Below are positions 1-9,076 of a stretch of DNA of 64,000 nt, piece after piece. The stretch lies in assembly GCF_900129855.1 (NCBI RefSeq), contig NZ_LT670819.1, positions 744,001-808,000 on the forward strand, read 5' to 3'. Position 1 is the stretch's first letter. Each line of letters begins with the position of its first letter. This stretch comes from Streptomyces sp. 3214.6. Lineage in GTDB: Bacteria; Actinomycetota; Actinomycetes; Streptomycetales; Streptomycetaceae. The notes under the pieces were generated by a model. That model ran no database searches, was not told the origin of the DNA, and saw only the letters and a list, made by a program, of their open reading frames with translations. The translations under genes were made by a program, and so were the position numbers.

Positions 1-585
1 ATCGCCGGGGTGCATGTGGCGGGGCTGCTGGCGGCGTTCCGGCGGCGGCACCCGGACGTGGAGATCCGGCTGCGGCAGAGCGGCTCGGGCGCGCTGGGCG
101 AGGAGGTGGCGGCCGGCCGGCTCGACCTGGCCTTCGCCTACCGCACCCAGACGGACACCGACCAGCTGCGCTGCGTGCCGCTGGCGACCGAGCCGATGTA
201 CGTGCTGTGCCATCCCGACCACCGGTTCGCCGGGGCGTCGGCGGCACTGCTGCCGCAGGACGTCGCCGGCGAGGTGTTCGTCGACTTCCACCCGGACTGG
301 GGCCCGCGGCGCGCCACCGACGCCGCGTTCACCGAGGCGGGAGTGCGGCGCACGGTCGCCCTGGAGGTCAACGACGTGCACAGCCTGCTGGACCTGGTCG
401 ACGAGAACCTCGGCGTCGCCGTCGTACCGCGCCACTTCCGGCACAAGCGCGAGGCGCTCACCGCACTGCCCCTCAAGGGCACGGGCGAGGCGGTGTACGA
501 GACGGTCGCGCTGTTGCCGCCCCGGCAGGCGACCAGTCCGGCGGCCCGGGCGCTCATGGCACTGCTGGAAACGGGCGGCGGGTGA
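1..585 (+). CDS. LysR-family transcriptional regulator, C-terminal part (5' truncated by window)
   Basis: The frame is open from the first base, so the N-terminal helix-turn-helix lies outside the window. The visible 194 residues look like a LysR substrate-binding domain: a first lobe with a FRRRHPDVEIRLR-type strand-helix, the typical 'GRLDLAFAY' segment, and the 'LVDENLGVAVVPRH' motif near the end that lines the effector cleft. The product would be a DNA-binding regulator answering a small ligand. The target genes are unknown because the divergent neighbour is not visible. The stop is TGA at 583-585, 25 bp before the DinB gene. Confidence 0.85.
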   Translation: MAGVHVAGLLAAFRRRHPDVEIRLRQSGSGALGEEVAAGRLDLAFAYRTQTDTDQLRCVPLATEPMYVLCHPDHRFAGASAALLPQDVAGEVFVDFHPDWGPRRATDAAFTEAGVRRTVALEVNDVHSLLDLVDENLGVAVVPRHFRHKREALTALPLKGTGEAVYETVALLPPRQATSPAARALMALLETGGG

Positions 586-610
586 GCGCAGGCTGCGAGA
601 TGGTGGATGC

Positions 611-1126
611 ATGCATGCCAAGGACATCCTCATCGACGGGTACAACCGCGTCCAGGAAGAAGTCCATGCCGCCGTGGACGGCCTGGATCCCGACGTCCTC
701 AACACCCGGCCCTCCCCCGACGCCAACTCGATCGCCTGGCTGGTCTGGCACCTCACCCGGGTCCAGGACGACCATCTCGCCGACGCCTTCGAGCTCGAGC
801 AGGTGTGGCTGACCCAGGACTGGGAGAAACGATTCGGCCTCGACCTGCCGCGCCAGGACACCGGGTACGGGCACAGCGCCGCGAAGGTCGCGAAGGTACG
901 GGTCCCCGACGGTGACCTGCTGACGGGGTACTACGACGCCGTGCACGAGCAGAGCCTGACGGCGCTGCACGCGCTGACGGCGGCGGACCTGGAGCGCGTC
1001 GTGGACGAGCGCTGGGATCCGCCGGTCACGCTGGGCGTCCGGCTGGTCAGCGTCCTGGCCGACGATCTGGAGCACGTCGGCCAGGCCGCCTATCTGCGCG
1101 GGCTGCTTCAGAGCGCGGACGCGTAA
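611..1126 (+). CDS. DinB / DUF664 family protein
   Basis: 171 residues. It begins [19 protein letters not shown] and contains the hallmark '[15 protein letters not shown]' helix with its metal-binding His and a later '[17 protein letters not shown]' helix, as in four-helix-bundle DinB/DUF664 proteins. Family members bind a divalent metal and include thiol (mycothiol or bacillithiol) S-transferases; the substrate here cannot be read from sequence. Another ATG lies 4 bp upstream in a different frame, and the frame carrying the family signature fixes the start at 611. The 3' end overlaps the convergent adenosine deaminase gene by 19 bp. Confidence 0.85.
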   Translation: MHAKDILIDGYNRVQEEVHAAVDGLDPDVLNTRPSPDANSIAWLVWHLTRVQDDHLADAFELEQVWLTQDWEKRFGLDLPRQDTGYGHSAAKVAKVRVPDGDLLTGYYDAVHEQSLTALHALTAADLERVVDERWDPPVTLGVRLVSVLADDLEHVGQAAYLRGLLQSADA

Positions 1127-2178
1127 CCCGGAAGGACGACGTCCTCGATGAGGGCCTTGCGCTCGTCGAACGGGATGAATGCGCTCTTGAGGGCGTTCAC
1201 CGTCACCGTGCGCAGGTCCTCGACGCCCCAGCCCGCCTCCTCGACGAGCAGCGCCATCTCACGGGTCATCGTCGTCCCGGAGACCAGACGGTTGTCGGTG
1301 TTGAGGGTGACGCGGAAGCCGAGGTCCTTCAGCGCGGTGATCGGGTGCTCGGCGATGGAGGTCGCCGCCCCGGTCTGCAGGTTGGACGTCGGGCACATCT
1401 CCAGGGCGACCCGGCGGTCGCGCACCCATCCGGCGAGGCGGCCGAGCTTGCCGTCGACGATGTCGTCGGTGATGCGCACCCCGTGCCCGATGCGCTGGGC
1501 GCCGCACACCTGGAGGGCCTGGTGGATGCTGGGCAGGCCGTGGGCCTCGCCGGCGTGGATGGTGAAGGGGACGCTCTCGCGGCGCAGGTACTCGAAGGCC
1601 TCGAGGTGGTCGGCGGGCGGGAAGCCGTCCTCGGCGCCGGCGATGTCGAAGCCGACGACGCCCGCATCCCGGAAGGCGACGGCCAGGTCGGCGGCCTCGC
1701 GCACGCGGTCGAACATCCGCATGCCGCACAGCAGCGTGCCGACCCGGACCGGCGTGCCCGCGGCGGCGGCCTTCGCCATTCCGGCGGCGAGGCCCTCCTG
1801 GACGGTCTGCACGACCTCGGCGAGGCTCAGCCCGCCGTTGACGTTCAGCTCGGGCGCGTACCGCACCTCGCCGTAGACGACACCGTCGGCGGCCAGGTCG
1901 AGGACGTACTCCTCGGCGGTGCGCAGCAGGCCCTCGCGGGTCTGCATGACGGCGAGGGTGTGTTCGAAGGTGGCTATGTAGCGCACCAGGTCACCCGAGT
2001 TGGCGGCCTCGAAGTACCAGGCGGCGAGCTCGTCGGGGTCGGTGGTGGGCAGGGTGTGGCCGACCTCCTGCGCGAGTTCGACGACGGTGGCGGGGCGCAG
2101 GCCGCCGTCGAGGTGGTCGTGCAGTACGGCCTTGGGGAGCCGGCGCAGGGTGTCGGTGTCGATGTGGGGCGCGGTCAT
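1108..2178 (-). CDS. add: Adenosine deaminase
   Basis: 356 residues, normal length for the family. It hydrolyses adenosine or deoxyadenosine to inosine and ammonia in purine salvage. Zinc and catalytic motifs are in order: HxH at residues 20-22 (LHDHLDGG), 'TIHAGEAHG' carrying the catalytic Glu region, 'RIGHGVRI', and '[10 protein letters not shown]' with the paired Asp. GAGGA lies about 9 nt before the ATG. It is preceded by a VOC-family gene on the same strand with a 25-bp gap, so the two are probably co-transcribed. Streptomyces usually have more than one adenosine deaminase paralogue. Confidence 0.95.
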   Translation of the reverse strand: MTAPHIDTDTLRRLPKAVLHDHLDGGLRPATVVELAQEVGHTLPTTDPDELAAWYFEAANSGDLVRYIATFEHTLAVMQTREGLLRTAEEYVLDLAADGVVYGEVRYAPELNVNGGLSLAEVVQTVQEGLAAGMAKAAAAGTPVRVGTLLCGMRMFDRVREAADLAVAFRDAGVVGFDIAGAEDGFPPADHLEAFEYLRRESVPFTIHAGEAHGLPSIHQALQVCGAQRIGHGVRITDDIVDGKLGRLAGWVRDRRVALEMCPTSNLQTGAATSIAEHPITALKDLGFRVTLNTDNRLVSGTTMTREMALLVEEAGWGVEDLRTVTVNALKSAFIPFDERKALIEDVVLPGYASAL

Positions 2179-2203
2179 GAGCGTGTTCCTCGGCAGGTGG
2201 TTC

Positions 2204-2602
2204 TCAGGCGGTGGTGGTGGGCTGGAGCAGGTCCCAGCGGTTTCCGTACAGGTCCTCGAAGACGGCGACGGAGCCGTACGGCTCGTGGCGGGGTTCCTCC
2301 AGGAAGGTCACGCCGGCGGCGAGCATCCGGGCATGGTCGCCGGCGAAGTCGTCGGTGTGCAGGAAGAACCCGACGCGGCCGCCGGTCTGGTCGCCGATCC
2401 GGGCGCGCTGGGCGTCGCCCTTGGCCCGGGCGAGCAGCAGCCCGGTGCCGTCCTGGCCGACGCCCGGCCGTACGACGACCCAGCGCGAGCCGTCGGGGCG
2501 CGGCTCGTCCTCGACGAGCCGGAAGCCGAGCGCCTCGCTGTAGAAGCGGATCGCCTCGTCGTAGTCGTCGACGACGAGGGTGACCAGGGCGATACGACTC
2601 AT
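2204..2602 (-). CDS. VOC (glyoxalase/bleomycin-resistance) family protein
   Basis: 132 residues. A single vicinal-oxygen-chelate module starts [20 protein letters not shown], has the strand-helix '[14 protein letters not shown]', and ends with the typical '[15 protein letters not shown]'. Such proteins bind a metal or small hydrophobic ligand as dimers and include lyases, dioxygenases and resistance proteins; no specific reaction is visible. The ATG at 2602 was chosen over upstream extensions because the domain begins at once and an AAGG-type ribosome site precedes it. It probably forms an operon with the downstream adenosine deaminase gene. Confidence 0.88.
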   Translation of the reverse strand: MSRIALVTLVVDDYDEAIRFYSEALGFRLVEDEPRPDGSRWVVVRPGVGQDGTGLLLARAKGDAQRARIGDQTGGRVGFFLHTDDFAGDHARMLAAGVTFLEEPRHEPYGSVAVFEDLYGNRWDLLQPTTTA

Positions 2603-3021
2603 CGGGGCCTTTCGGGGAGGTACGGGAGGCTTGCGGGAGGGGCGATTGACGGGAGAGGTTATACGTAAAACTTGCTTCGCGCCAGTCGCCTCCGGTGCTG
2701 GTGGCGGTGCAGGCCCGGCGCGAGGAGCCGGCGCTGCCCGGGCGGCATCCGATACGAGGCGGGCGCGGGTCGCGCGGCCCGCGCAGGACGGAGTAGCAGC
2801 AGGCGGCGGTGTCGATGCGGTGGACGCCGGGTTCGATCGCCGGGCGTATCGGGGCAGCAGGCGGCGCTGCCCGTCAGCCGCGTCGCTCCGAAGCCGGCGC
2901 GGTTGACGGGCAGGTGACCGGGGTGCCGGAATGCCGGCAGCCTCCGCGGGGACCGTTGCGGTGGTCGGTCGGGGAGCCCCCGCACGCACCAAGGACACGC
3001 CCCGGTGCGTGCAGCGGCCCC
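2603..3021. other. Intergenic region without a convincing gene
   Basis: About 420 bp between the VOC gene and the 3' end of the ECF sigma operon. Open frames here have arginine/proline-rich translations typical of antisense GC-rich shadows. The 2650-2690 stretch is the least GC-rich part and, read on the minus strand, contains TATAAC about 50 bp before the VOC start, a possible -10 element without a clear -35. A hairpin at 2982-3012 closes the operon on the other side. Confidence 0.5.
2982..3012 (-). terminator. Hairpin terminator of the ECF sigma operon
   Basis: Perfect 9-bp inverted repeat GCACGCACC / GGTGCGTGC with a 13-nt loop. It lies 9 nt past the stop codon of the 288-residue protein. 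There is no U-tract, as is common for Streptomyces terminators. Confidence 0.6.
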
Positions 3022-3888
3022 TCAGCAGGCCACGGTCTCCTCGCACCGGCGCAGCGCCTCCTGGACGTCACGGCTCCAGTGCCGGGACGTGCGGGGGGTG
3101 GCCGAGGACACGGTGTGCACGGCCGGCTCCCGGCGTTCGGGCAGTGCGCCCGACCTGGCGCGCCGGCGCTCCTTGGCGGGCGGCGTGCCATGGGCGACGG
3201 CCTCCTCCACGATCTCGGCCAGATCGCCGTCGGGGAGGGGGAGTTCGAGGTCGTCGTCGACGAAGCCGACCACGGCCGGCACGTACTCGACCAGGGCGCG
3301 CAGAGCCTTGGGCAGTCCGCGACGACCACGCCGCAGGCCGCTGAGCACGTGCAGCGCCGTGGCGATCTCCCGTTCGGTGGCCTCCCTGCTCAGCGTGGCA
3401 GGGGTGATCTCGGTGTGCCGCAGCCACCAGTCGGCCTCCTCGTCCTCCCCCATCGACCGGTGGTGGAGGTAGAGGCAGTACGAGGAGACGGTGTCGGAGG
3501 CGCCGGCGCCGTACTGCCACCAGAAGCGGGCGCTGTCCTCGCAGCCGGCCAGGTACAGGAGGCTGCCGAGGACGCGCGCGCCGGAGGGCTCGGGGAGGGC
3601 GCTGCCGAGGAAGTTGCCGAGGCCCTGCAGGGCGCCGGGGCGGGTCAGCAGCGCCTCGCACAGCGCTTTGAGGTCCCGGGCCGCGGGGTGGGCTCGCGGG
3701 GGACGGCGGCCCGCCACGGCGCGCTGCGGGCAGTCCCCCGCCACAGGTCCGTCGGCGCCGCCGGCCGCGACCCTGGCGGCTATGCGGGCCTCGGCGGCCT
3801 CGATGTCCGCGCGGCCGTAGGGCGCCGTGGGCACGAGGCGCGCTCTGGACAGCAGGGTGTCGATGTCGCTCGCGGTGTCGAAGGTCAT
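3022..3888 (-). CDS. Hypothetical protein coupled to an ECF sigma factor
   Basis: 288 residues, not assigned to a named family. It starts MTFDTASDIDTLLSRARLVP. The middle has a helical stretch ('DLKALCEALLTRPGALQGLGNFLG', 'LYLAGCEDSARFWWQYGAGASDT') resembling tetratricopeptide-like helices, followed by an acidic segment and a basic C-terminus. No membrane segment or signal peptide is seen. Its ATG overlaps the sigma factor stop as ATGA, so it is translationally coupled. A role in controlling or reporting on the sigma factor is plausible from position alone; no anti-sigma (zinc HxxxCxxC) motif is visible. Confidence 0.75.
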   Translation of the reverse strand: MTFDTASDIDTLLSRARLVPTAPYGRADIEAAEARIAARVAAGGADGPVAGDCPQRAVAGRRPPRAHPAARDLKALCEALLTRPGALQGLGNFLGSALPEPSGARVLGSLLYLAGCEDSARFWWQYGAGASDTVSSYCLYLHHRSMGEDEEADWWLRHTEITPATLSREATEREIATALHVLSGLRRGRRGLPKALRALVEYVPAVVGFVDDDLELPLPDGDLAEIVEEAVAHGTPPAKERRRARSGALPERREPAVHTVSSATPRTSRHWSRDVQEALRRCEETVAC

Positions 3889-4451
3889 GACCGCTCCGCC
3901 TCCTCCTCGGCGCACGATGTGTAGATCTCCCGGAGCCGGCGTTTGGCATACCGTTCGCTGGAGCGCACCCCGGCCTCGGTGATGCCCAGGTGGAAGGCGA
4001 CGTCGGCGGTGCTGTAGCCCTCGCAGTAGCGCAGCCGGATGACGTCCCGCTGACGCTCGGGGAGGGTGGAGATCGCGTGGAACATCCGCAGGTTCTGCTC
4101 GATCACCTCGAAGGCGTCCTCGGCGCCCTGCAGGGTGACCGTCTCGAAGACGGCGGTGTCCATGAGCGTGGCGCGCCTGCCACGGGCCCGGGCGTGGTCG
4201 ATGATGCGGTTCTTCATCACCCGCCAGGCGTAGGCGGCGGGGTTCTCGGCGCGCAGTATCTGCGGCCATTCCCGGGCGAGTTGGACGAATGCCTCGTCCA
4301 CGGCCTCCTCGGCGTCGGCGCGGCAGCGCAGCGAGCGCTCGGCCTCGCGGACGTAGAGCGGGCGGTGCATCTGGTGGAAGGCGGTGAAGTCCAACGGCAG
4401 CTTCTCCGGCGCCCGTGGGTTTCCCGCGGGGCGCAGCTCCTCCTGGGTCAC
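3885..4451 (-). CDS. ECF-type RNA polymerase sigma factor
   Basis: 188 residues. Region 2 is 'DAEEAVDEAFVQLAREWPQIL...AYAWRVMKNRIIDHAR' (about 47-95) and region 4 is 'LPERQRDVIRLRYCEGYSTADVAFHLGITEAGVRS' (about 130-170), the promoter -10 and -35 recognition modules. A GTG start at 4451 overlaps the stop of a small upstream ORF (GTGA), and its own stop overlaps the next gene (ATGA), giving a three-gene coupled operon. The signal sensed is unknown. The C-terminal tail is short and acidic. Confidence 0.9.
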   Translation of the reverse strand: MTQEELRPAGNPRAPEKLPLDFTAFHQMHRPLYVREAERSLRCRADAEEAVDEAFVQLAREWPQILRAENPAAYAWRVMKNRIIDHARARGRRATLMDTAVFETVTLQGAEDAFEVIEQNLRMFHAISTLPERQRDVIRLRYCEGYSTADVAFHLGITEAGVRSSERYAKRRLREIYTSCAEEEAERS

Positions 4452-4612
4452 CGATCTCCCCCCGGGAGCCGGTGGTCCATCTCACGGACGCCGACCCGCA
4501 CGAGAGCGGCGACGAACCGGCGCGCGAGGGTGACGACGCCGGGTCCGAAGACCCGGAGGGCGAGCAGGGACAACGCCACGTCGCGGGCGAGCTGTTCGAA
4601 CTGGTCGTTCAC
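4448..4612 (-). CDS. Small coupled ORF upstream of the ECF sigma gene
   Basis: 54 residues, GTG start, beginning VNDQFEQLARDVALSLLALR and ending in PGGDR. The middle is a hydrophobic/amphipathic helix (ALSLLALRVFGPGVVTLARRFVAALV) that could lie on the membrane. GAAGG occurs a few bases before the start, and the TGA stop overlaps the GTG of the sigma gene by 4 bp, the same coupling used twice in this operon. That junction is the main support; no homologue is recognised. It could be a small peptide regulator of the sigma factor or a translated leader. Confidence 0.5.
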   Translation of the reverse strand: MNDQFEQLARDVALSLLALRVFGPGVVTLARRFVAALVRVGVREMDHRLPGGDR

Positions 4613-4902
4613 GGACCCTTCGGTCCTTCCGCTGGCTGTACGGGACTCAGGAGCCCCGGAAGGCGACGGTTACACCTTCTGCCTCCACGGCGTCCGACGG
4701 AGGCGTTTCGTGCATGCCCGCTTCGAAAGTCCGCTGGAATTGGCCGTTTCGAACTACGGACCGTGCCGTTCCGGGCTAATTCCCGTTCCCCCGTTGCCAC
4801 TTGGCGGGCTACTTCCGCCCGCTCGTGTCCGCTCCTGTCCGCTGCGGCCTGCCGCCCGCCGTTGCCGCCCGCCGTCGTCGCCCGCCGCCGCCGTGAGCCC
4901 GC

Positions 4903-6228
4903 TCAGCCCAGCGGCTTGTCCAGCACCGCCTTGCGGTGGCTGAACGTCTCGATGGAGTAGCGCCCGTGGTAGTTGCCCATCCCGCTCTCGCCTACGCCGC
5001 CGAACGGCAGGTCGGAGACGGTGAGATGGGCGAGGGGCAGCCCGTAGCCGAGGCCGCCGGAGGAGGTTTCGGCGGCGATGCGGCCGCGGGTGTCCTCGGA
5101 GCCGGTGAAGACGTACAGGGCGAGGGGCTTGTCGCGGTCGTTGATGAAGGCGATCGCCTCGTCCAGACCGTCGACGGTCACGATCGGCAGGATCGGGCCG
5201 AAGATCTCCTCGCGCATGACCGGCGACTTGGGGTCGACGTCGGCGAGCACGGTCGGCGCGATGTACCTGTCCGTACGGTCGTTGCCGCCGCCTACGACGA
5301 TGCGGCCGGAGCCGAGCAGGCCGGCGAGCCGGTCGAAGTGGCGTTCGTTGATGATGCGACCGTACTCGGCGGAGGTCTGCGGGTCGGTCCCGTAGGCCGC
5401 CTCGACCGAGCGGGTCAGCAGGGGTTCGAGGGCGGCCGCCGTCTCCGGGTCGGTGAGGACGTAGTCGGGGGCGACGCAGGTCTGCCCCGCGTTGAGGAAC
5501 TTCCCGCGGGCCAACCGGTCGGCGACGACGGTGAGATCGGCGTCCCGGTCGACGAACGCCGGGGACTTGCCGCCGAGTTCGAGGGTGACCGGGGTGAGGT
5601 GCTCGGCGGCGGCGCGCAGGACGATACGGCCCACGGCTCCGTTGCCGGTGTAGAAGATGTGGTCGAAGCGCTCGGCCAGCAGGGCGGTGGTCTCCGGGAC
5701 GCCGCCCTCGACGACGGCGACGGCGTCGGTGTCGAGGTGGGCCGGCAGCAGACGGGCCAGGGCGGCGGAGGTGGCGGGCGCCAGCTCGCTGGGCTTGACG
5801 ACCACCGCGTTGCCGGCCGCGAGGGCGCCGACCAGCGGCGCGAGCAGCAGCTGGGCGGGGTAGTTCCAGGGCGCGATGACGAGGACGACGCCGAGCGGGT
5901 CGTACTGCGTCCAGGCGGTGGCGTCGGCTCCGAGGTGGGCCGGGACGGGGGCGGACTCGGGGCGCAGCCACTCCTGGAGGTGATCGAGGGTGTGGTCGAT
6001 CTCCCGGACCGTGAAGTCGATCTCGGTGCGGTATGCCTCGGTGGAGCTCTTGCCCAGGTCGGCGTGGAGGGCGGCGGCCAGGTCGGCGCCCTGCTCCGTG
6101 AGCAGCGCGCGCAGCCGACGCAGCTGGTCGGTGCGCCAGGCGAGGGGCTTGGTGCGGCCGGTGCGGAACGTGCGGCGCAGTCGGGCGACGACGTCGGCGG
6201 GCTGTTCGGGGGTGGCGGCGGTGGTCAC
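4903..6228 (-). CDS. Aldehyde dehydrogenase family protein
   Basis: 441 residues from a GTG start (VTTAATPEQ), matching the length of class-3-like aldehyde dehydrogenases. It oxidises aldehydes to acids with NAD(P)+. Visible motifs are the Rossmann region '[10 protein letters not shown]', 'VVKPSELAP', the '[10 protein letters not shown]' glycine motif, the general-base Glu in '[11 protein letters not shown]', and the catalytic Cys in 'GQTCVAPDY'. The frame stays open to 6318, but the family begins near the GTG at 6228. A palindrome (6310-6325) lies upstream. Physiological substrate unknown. Confidence 0.92.
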   Translation of the reverse strand: MTTAATPEQPADVVARLRRTFRTGRTKPLAWRTDQLRRLRALLTEQGADLAAALHADLGKSSTEAYRTEIDFTVREIDHTLDHLQEWLRPESAPVPAHLGADATAWTQYDPLGVVLVIAPWNYPAQLLLAPLVGALAAGNAVVVKPSELAPATSAALARLLPAHLDTDAVAVVEGGVPETTALLAERFDHIFYTGNGAVGRIVLRAAAEHLTPVTLELGGKSPAFVDRDADLTVVADRLARGKFLNAGQTCVAPDYVLTDPETAAALEPLLTRSVEAAYGTDPQTSAEYGRIINERHFDRLAGLLGSGRIVVGGGNDRTDRYIAPTVLADVDPKSPVMREEIFGPILPIVTVDGLDEAIAFINDRDKPLALYVFTGSEDTRGRIAAETSSGGLGYGLPLAHLTVSDLPFGGVGESGMGNYHGRYSIETFSHRKAVLDKPLG

Positions 6229-6309
6229 GGTGCCTCGCTGGGGTGCGCGGGCCTTGCGGCCCTGGGTTCTCGGGGCGAGCGATCGGCTCGGTGTATATGC
6301 CAACCATTC

Positions 6310-6325
6310 ATGTACCAAAATACAT
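6310..6325. promoter_or_regulatory. Candidate operator upstream of aldehyde dehydrogenase
   Basis: Perfect inverted repeat ATGTA-CCAAAA-TACAT in a locally AT-rich stretch about 82 bp before the aldehyde dehydrogenase start. On the minus strand TTGGTA and TATACA lie roughly 15 bp apart next to it, which could be a housekeeping promoter. Its placement fits repression by a TetR- or GntR-type regulator. Confidence 0.4.
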
Positions 6326-6345
6326 TCCCGAGGCGGCGACCACTC

Positions 6346-7554
6346 TCACTCGGCCCGTCCACCGGCCCCGAGTTCGTGTCCGCGCCGGTCGAGGAAGGCG
6401 CGTTCCGCCGGGCTCTCGCTCAGCGCGAGGGCCGCCTCGTAGGCGTGGGCGGCCTCGGTGCGGCGGCCGAGGCGGCGCAGCAGATCGGCGCGGACGGCGT
6501 GCCAGACGTGGTAGCCGTCGAGGTCCAGCGCGTCGACGAGCTCGAGGGCCCGGCACGGTCCCTCCGTCTCGGCCACGGCGACCGCCCGGTTCAGGGCCAC
6601 GACCGGGCTCGGGGCGAGTTGCATGAGCTGGTCGTACAGGCGCAGGATCTGCCGCCAGTCGGTGGCGTCGGCGGTCGGCGCGTCGCTGTGGACGGCCTGG
6701 ACGGCGGCCTGGATCTGATACGGCCCGGGGCGGTTGCGGCGCAGGCAGCGGCGGACGAGCGACTGCCCCTCGGCGATCAGCTCCCGATCCCACCGCCCGC
6801 GGTCCTGCTCGGGCAGCGGTACGAGCGTGCCGTCGGCGTCCACGCGTACCGTCCGGCGGGACTCGACGAGCAGCATCAGCGCCAGCAGGCCGACGGCCTC
6901 GGGCTCGTCCGGCATCAACTCGACGAGGAGCCGCCCGAGCCGTACGGCTTCCGCACACAGGCCGTCGTCACCCTCGTACCCCTGGTTGAAGATCAGGTAG
7001 ACGACGGCGAGCACCCCCTTGAGACGGTCGGGCAGATCGGCGTCGCGCGGCACGCGGTACGGGATGCGGGCGTCCCGGATCTTCGCCTTGGCGCGGACCA
7101 GGCGCTGGGCCATGGTCGACTCGGGGACGAGGAAGGCGCGGGCGATCTGTGCGGTGTCGAGTCCGCCGAGGAGGCGCAGGGTGAGGGCGACCTGCGCCTG
7201 CGCGGCGAGCGCGGGGTGGCAGCAGGTGAAGATCAGGCGGAGCCGGTCGTCGCGCACGGGGCCCTCCTCCACGGGCGGATCGGCGGCGTACAGCAGGGCG
7301 GCCTCGGCGTGCCGGGCGTCCCGGGTGGACTCACGGCGCAGCCGGTCGACGGCCCGGTTGCGGGCGGTGGTGATGATCCAGCCGGCCGGGCTCGGCGGCA
7401 CACCGGTCTGCGGCCAGCTCACCACAGCCGTGGTGAAGGCGTCCTGGACCGCTTCCTCGGCGAGGTCGATGTCGCCGAGGAAGCGGACGAGGACCGCGAC
7501 GGCGCGGCCGTACTCCGCGCGGAAGACGGCCTCGACGTCGACGGGGTCGCTCAT
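6346..7554 (-). CDS. ECF42-type RNA polymerase sigma factor
   Basis: 402 residues, longer than ordinary ECF sigma factors. The N-terminus carries sigma regions 2 ('[30 protein letters not shown]') and 4 ('[36 protein letters not shown]'), and the C-terminal ~200 residues form the helical extension (DUF6596/TPR-like) typical of the ECF42 group. A GTG sits directly before the ATG at 7554; ATG is preferred. It lies 16 nt downstream of a YCII/DGPF gene, the known genetic partner of this group, so the two form an operon. No anti-sigma gene is seen. Confidence 0.9.
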   Translation of the reverse strand: MSDPVDVEAVFRAEYGRAVAVLVRFLGDIDLAEEAVQDAFTTAVVSWPQTGVPPSPAGWIITTARNRAVDRLRRESTRDARHAEAALLYAADPPVEEGPVRDDRLRLIFTCCHPALAAQAQVALTLRLLGGLDTAQIARAFLVPESTMAQRLVRAKAKIRDARIPYRVPRDADLPDRLKGVLAVVYLIFNQGYEGDDGLCAEAVRLGRLLVELMPDEPEAVGLLALMLLVESRRTVRVDADGTLVPLPEQDRGRWDRELIAEGQSLVRRCLRRNRPGPYQIQAAVQAVHSDAPTADATDWRQILRLYDQLMQLAPSPVVALNRAVAVAETEGPCRALELVDALDLDGYHVWHAVRADLLRRLGRRTEAAHAYEAALALSESPAERAFLDRRGHELGAGGRAE

Positions 7555-7570
7555 CACGGCGCGTCCGGCT

Positions 7571-7921
7571 TCAGTGCGTGTCCACGAACGGGCGGACCTC
7601 GACGGGGAGGGTGATGGCGAGGGCGGCCTTCCTGCCCCATTCCAGAGCCTCGTCCAGGTCGGCGGCCCGGATCACGGACAGGCCTCCCAGGTACTCCTTT
7701 CCCTCGGCGTACGGCCCGTCGGTGACGAGCACGTCGCCGTCCTTGGGGCGCAGCACGGTGGCCGTCTCCGGTCCGTGCAGACCACCGGCGAAGACCCACG
7801 CCCCGGCGGCCCGCAGTTCGTCGTTGTGGGCCTCCACGCGGCGCATGATCTCGGCCATCTCGTCGGGGGCGGGCGGCTGACCGCCGGTCGGCTGGACCAC
7901 GCTGAGCAGGTAGTACTGCAT
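7571..7921 (-). CDS. YCII/DGPF-domain protein, partner of the ECF42 sigma factor
   Basis: 116 residues, starting [21 protein letters not shown], with the family signature '[21 protein letters not shown]'. The DGPF/YCII fold is a small ferredoxin-like barrel; genes of this type sit beside ECF42 sigma factors in many actinobacteria, where they are proposed to act as signal modulators or regulon members. A near-consensus AAGGAGG (7927-7933 on the minus strand) six bases before the ATG fixes the start and rules out the 11-codon upstream extension. Confidence 0.92.
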   Translation of the reverse strand: MQYYLLSVVQPTGGQPPAPDEMAEIMRRVEAHNDELRAAGAWVFAGGLHGPETATVLRPKDGDVLVTDGPYAEGKEYLGGLSVIRAADLDEALEWGRKAALAITLPVEVRPFVDTH

Positions 7922-8020
7922 GACGTCCTCCTTGGCTTCGTACCGTTCTCTCACCTCCTACACGAACGGCGGTCCCCCGGATCGACACCCCACACCGCGA
8001 AACGGGAAAGAATCTTCCCC

Positions 8021-9076
8021 ATGACCACACCGCACCCCCTCGTCGCCCGCGCCCGCGGCCTCGCCGACGACCTCCTCGCGCCGCACGCGGAACAGGTCGA
8101 CCAGGGGGCGGTACCGGTCGGCCATCTGACGGAGATCAGGCGCTCGGGTCTGCTCGGGCTGAACGCGCCGACGGAGTACGGCGGGGCCGCGGCACCCGGC
8201 GCTGTCGTGCGCGAGACGGCGGAGATCCTGTCCGGGGCGTGCTGTTCGACGTGGTTCGTGCAGACGCAGCACCACACTCCGGTGCTCACCCTGGCCAGGA
8301 GCGAGGGTCCGGTGCGCGAGCGCCTGCTGGGCCGACTGGCGACCGGTGAACTGCTGTCCGGGGTGGCGTACGCGCACCTGCGGGCCTACCCACGCGTCCC
8401 CGTCCGGGTCACCCGGGAGCGGGGCGGCTGGCGGTTCGACGGCACCGTCCCCTGGTACACGGGGTGGGGCCTGAACGACGTGATGCTCCTCGCCGGGGTC
8501 ACCGACACCGACGACGCCCTGTTCGCCTTCACGCGGGCGCGGGAGCAGCCGGGGCTCCGGGCGTCGGCCCCGATGCGCCTGGCCGCCCTCACCGCGGCCC
8601 GCACGGTCTCCCTGGAGCTGAACGGCCTCTGGCTCCCGGAGGAGGCGGTGGCCCTACGCACCCCGCACGAGCGCTGGACGGCGACGGACCGTCTCAAAAC
8701 GGTGAACGCCAACCCCGCGGTCTTCGGCATCACGGAGGCGGCCCTGACCCTCCTGGACGAGGACACAGCGCCCCCGCTGCGCGCCCGCCTCACGGACGTG
8801 CGCCGCCGCGCCTACGACCTGGCCGACGACGCGGCACCCCACGAACACCTGACGGAACGCCTGGCCCTCAGGACACAGGCCTACGAGGTGATGCAGGCGG
8901 CGACCACCGCCGCGGTGGTGACGGGCGGCGGCCGCTCCATGCTCCTGACGCACAAGGCCCAACGCCTGGCAAGGGAATCGCTGTTCCTCCTGGTCCAGGC
9001 CCAGACCCAGGAGTCACGGCGGGCACATCTGAACGCCCTGGCCGTCGGCCTCCAGGGCCCTCTAGGGCAACCCTAG
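8021..9076 (+). CDS. Acyl-CoA dehydrogenase-like flavoprotein
   Basis: 351 residues from ATG (MTTPHPLVARARGLADDLLA). The architecture is that of acyl-CoA dehydrogenases and flavin-dependent monooxygenases: N-terminal helical domain with 'IRRSGLLGLNAPTEYGGAAAPGAV', a middle beta domain ('GGWRFDGTVPWYTGWGLNDVMLLAG'), and a C-terminal helical bundle. The canonical catalytic Glu is not obvious, so it may be a hydroxylase-like member. The frame is open far upstream, but no similarity precedes the ATG. It ends in a 4-base CTAG overlap with the convergent monooxygenase gene; both proteins use flavin. Confidence 0.85.
   Translation: MTTPHPLVARARGLADDLLAPHAEQVDQGAVPVGHLTEIRRSGLLGLNAPTEYGGAAAPGAVVRETAEILSGACCSTWFVQTQHHTPVLTLARSEGPVRERLLGRLATGELLSGVAYAHLRAYPRVPVRVTRERGGWRFDGTVPWYTGWGLNDVMLLAGVTDTDDALFAFTRAREQPGLRASAPMRLAALTAARTVSLELNGLWLPEEAVALRTPHERWTATDRLKTVNANPAVFGITEAALTLLDEDTAPPLRARLTDVRRRAYDLADDAAPHEHLTERLALRTQAYEVMQAATTAAVVTGGGRSMLLTHKAQRLARESLFLLVQAQTQESRRAHLNALAVGLQGPLGQP

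Noticed and set aside
4936..7614. Open frame of 892 codons on the plus strand
   Set aside because: It runs antisense to the aldehyde dehydrogenase and ECF42 genes, has a glycine/valine/aspartate-rich shadow composition and no family motif.
9073..9076. 4-base CTAG overlap between two convergent genes
   Set aside because: Both stop codons share a palindrome, which is neat but has no evident function.
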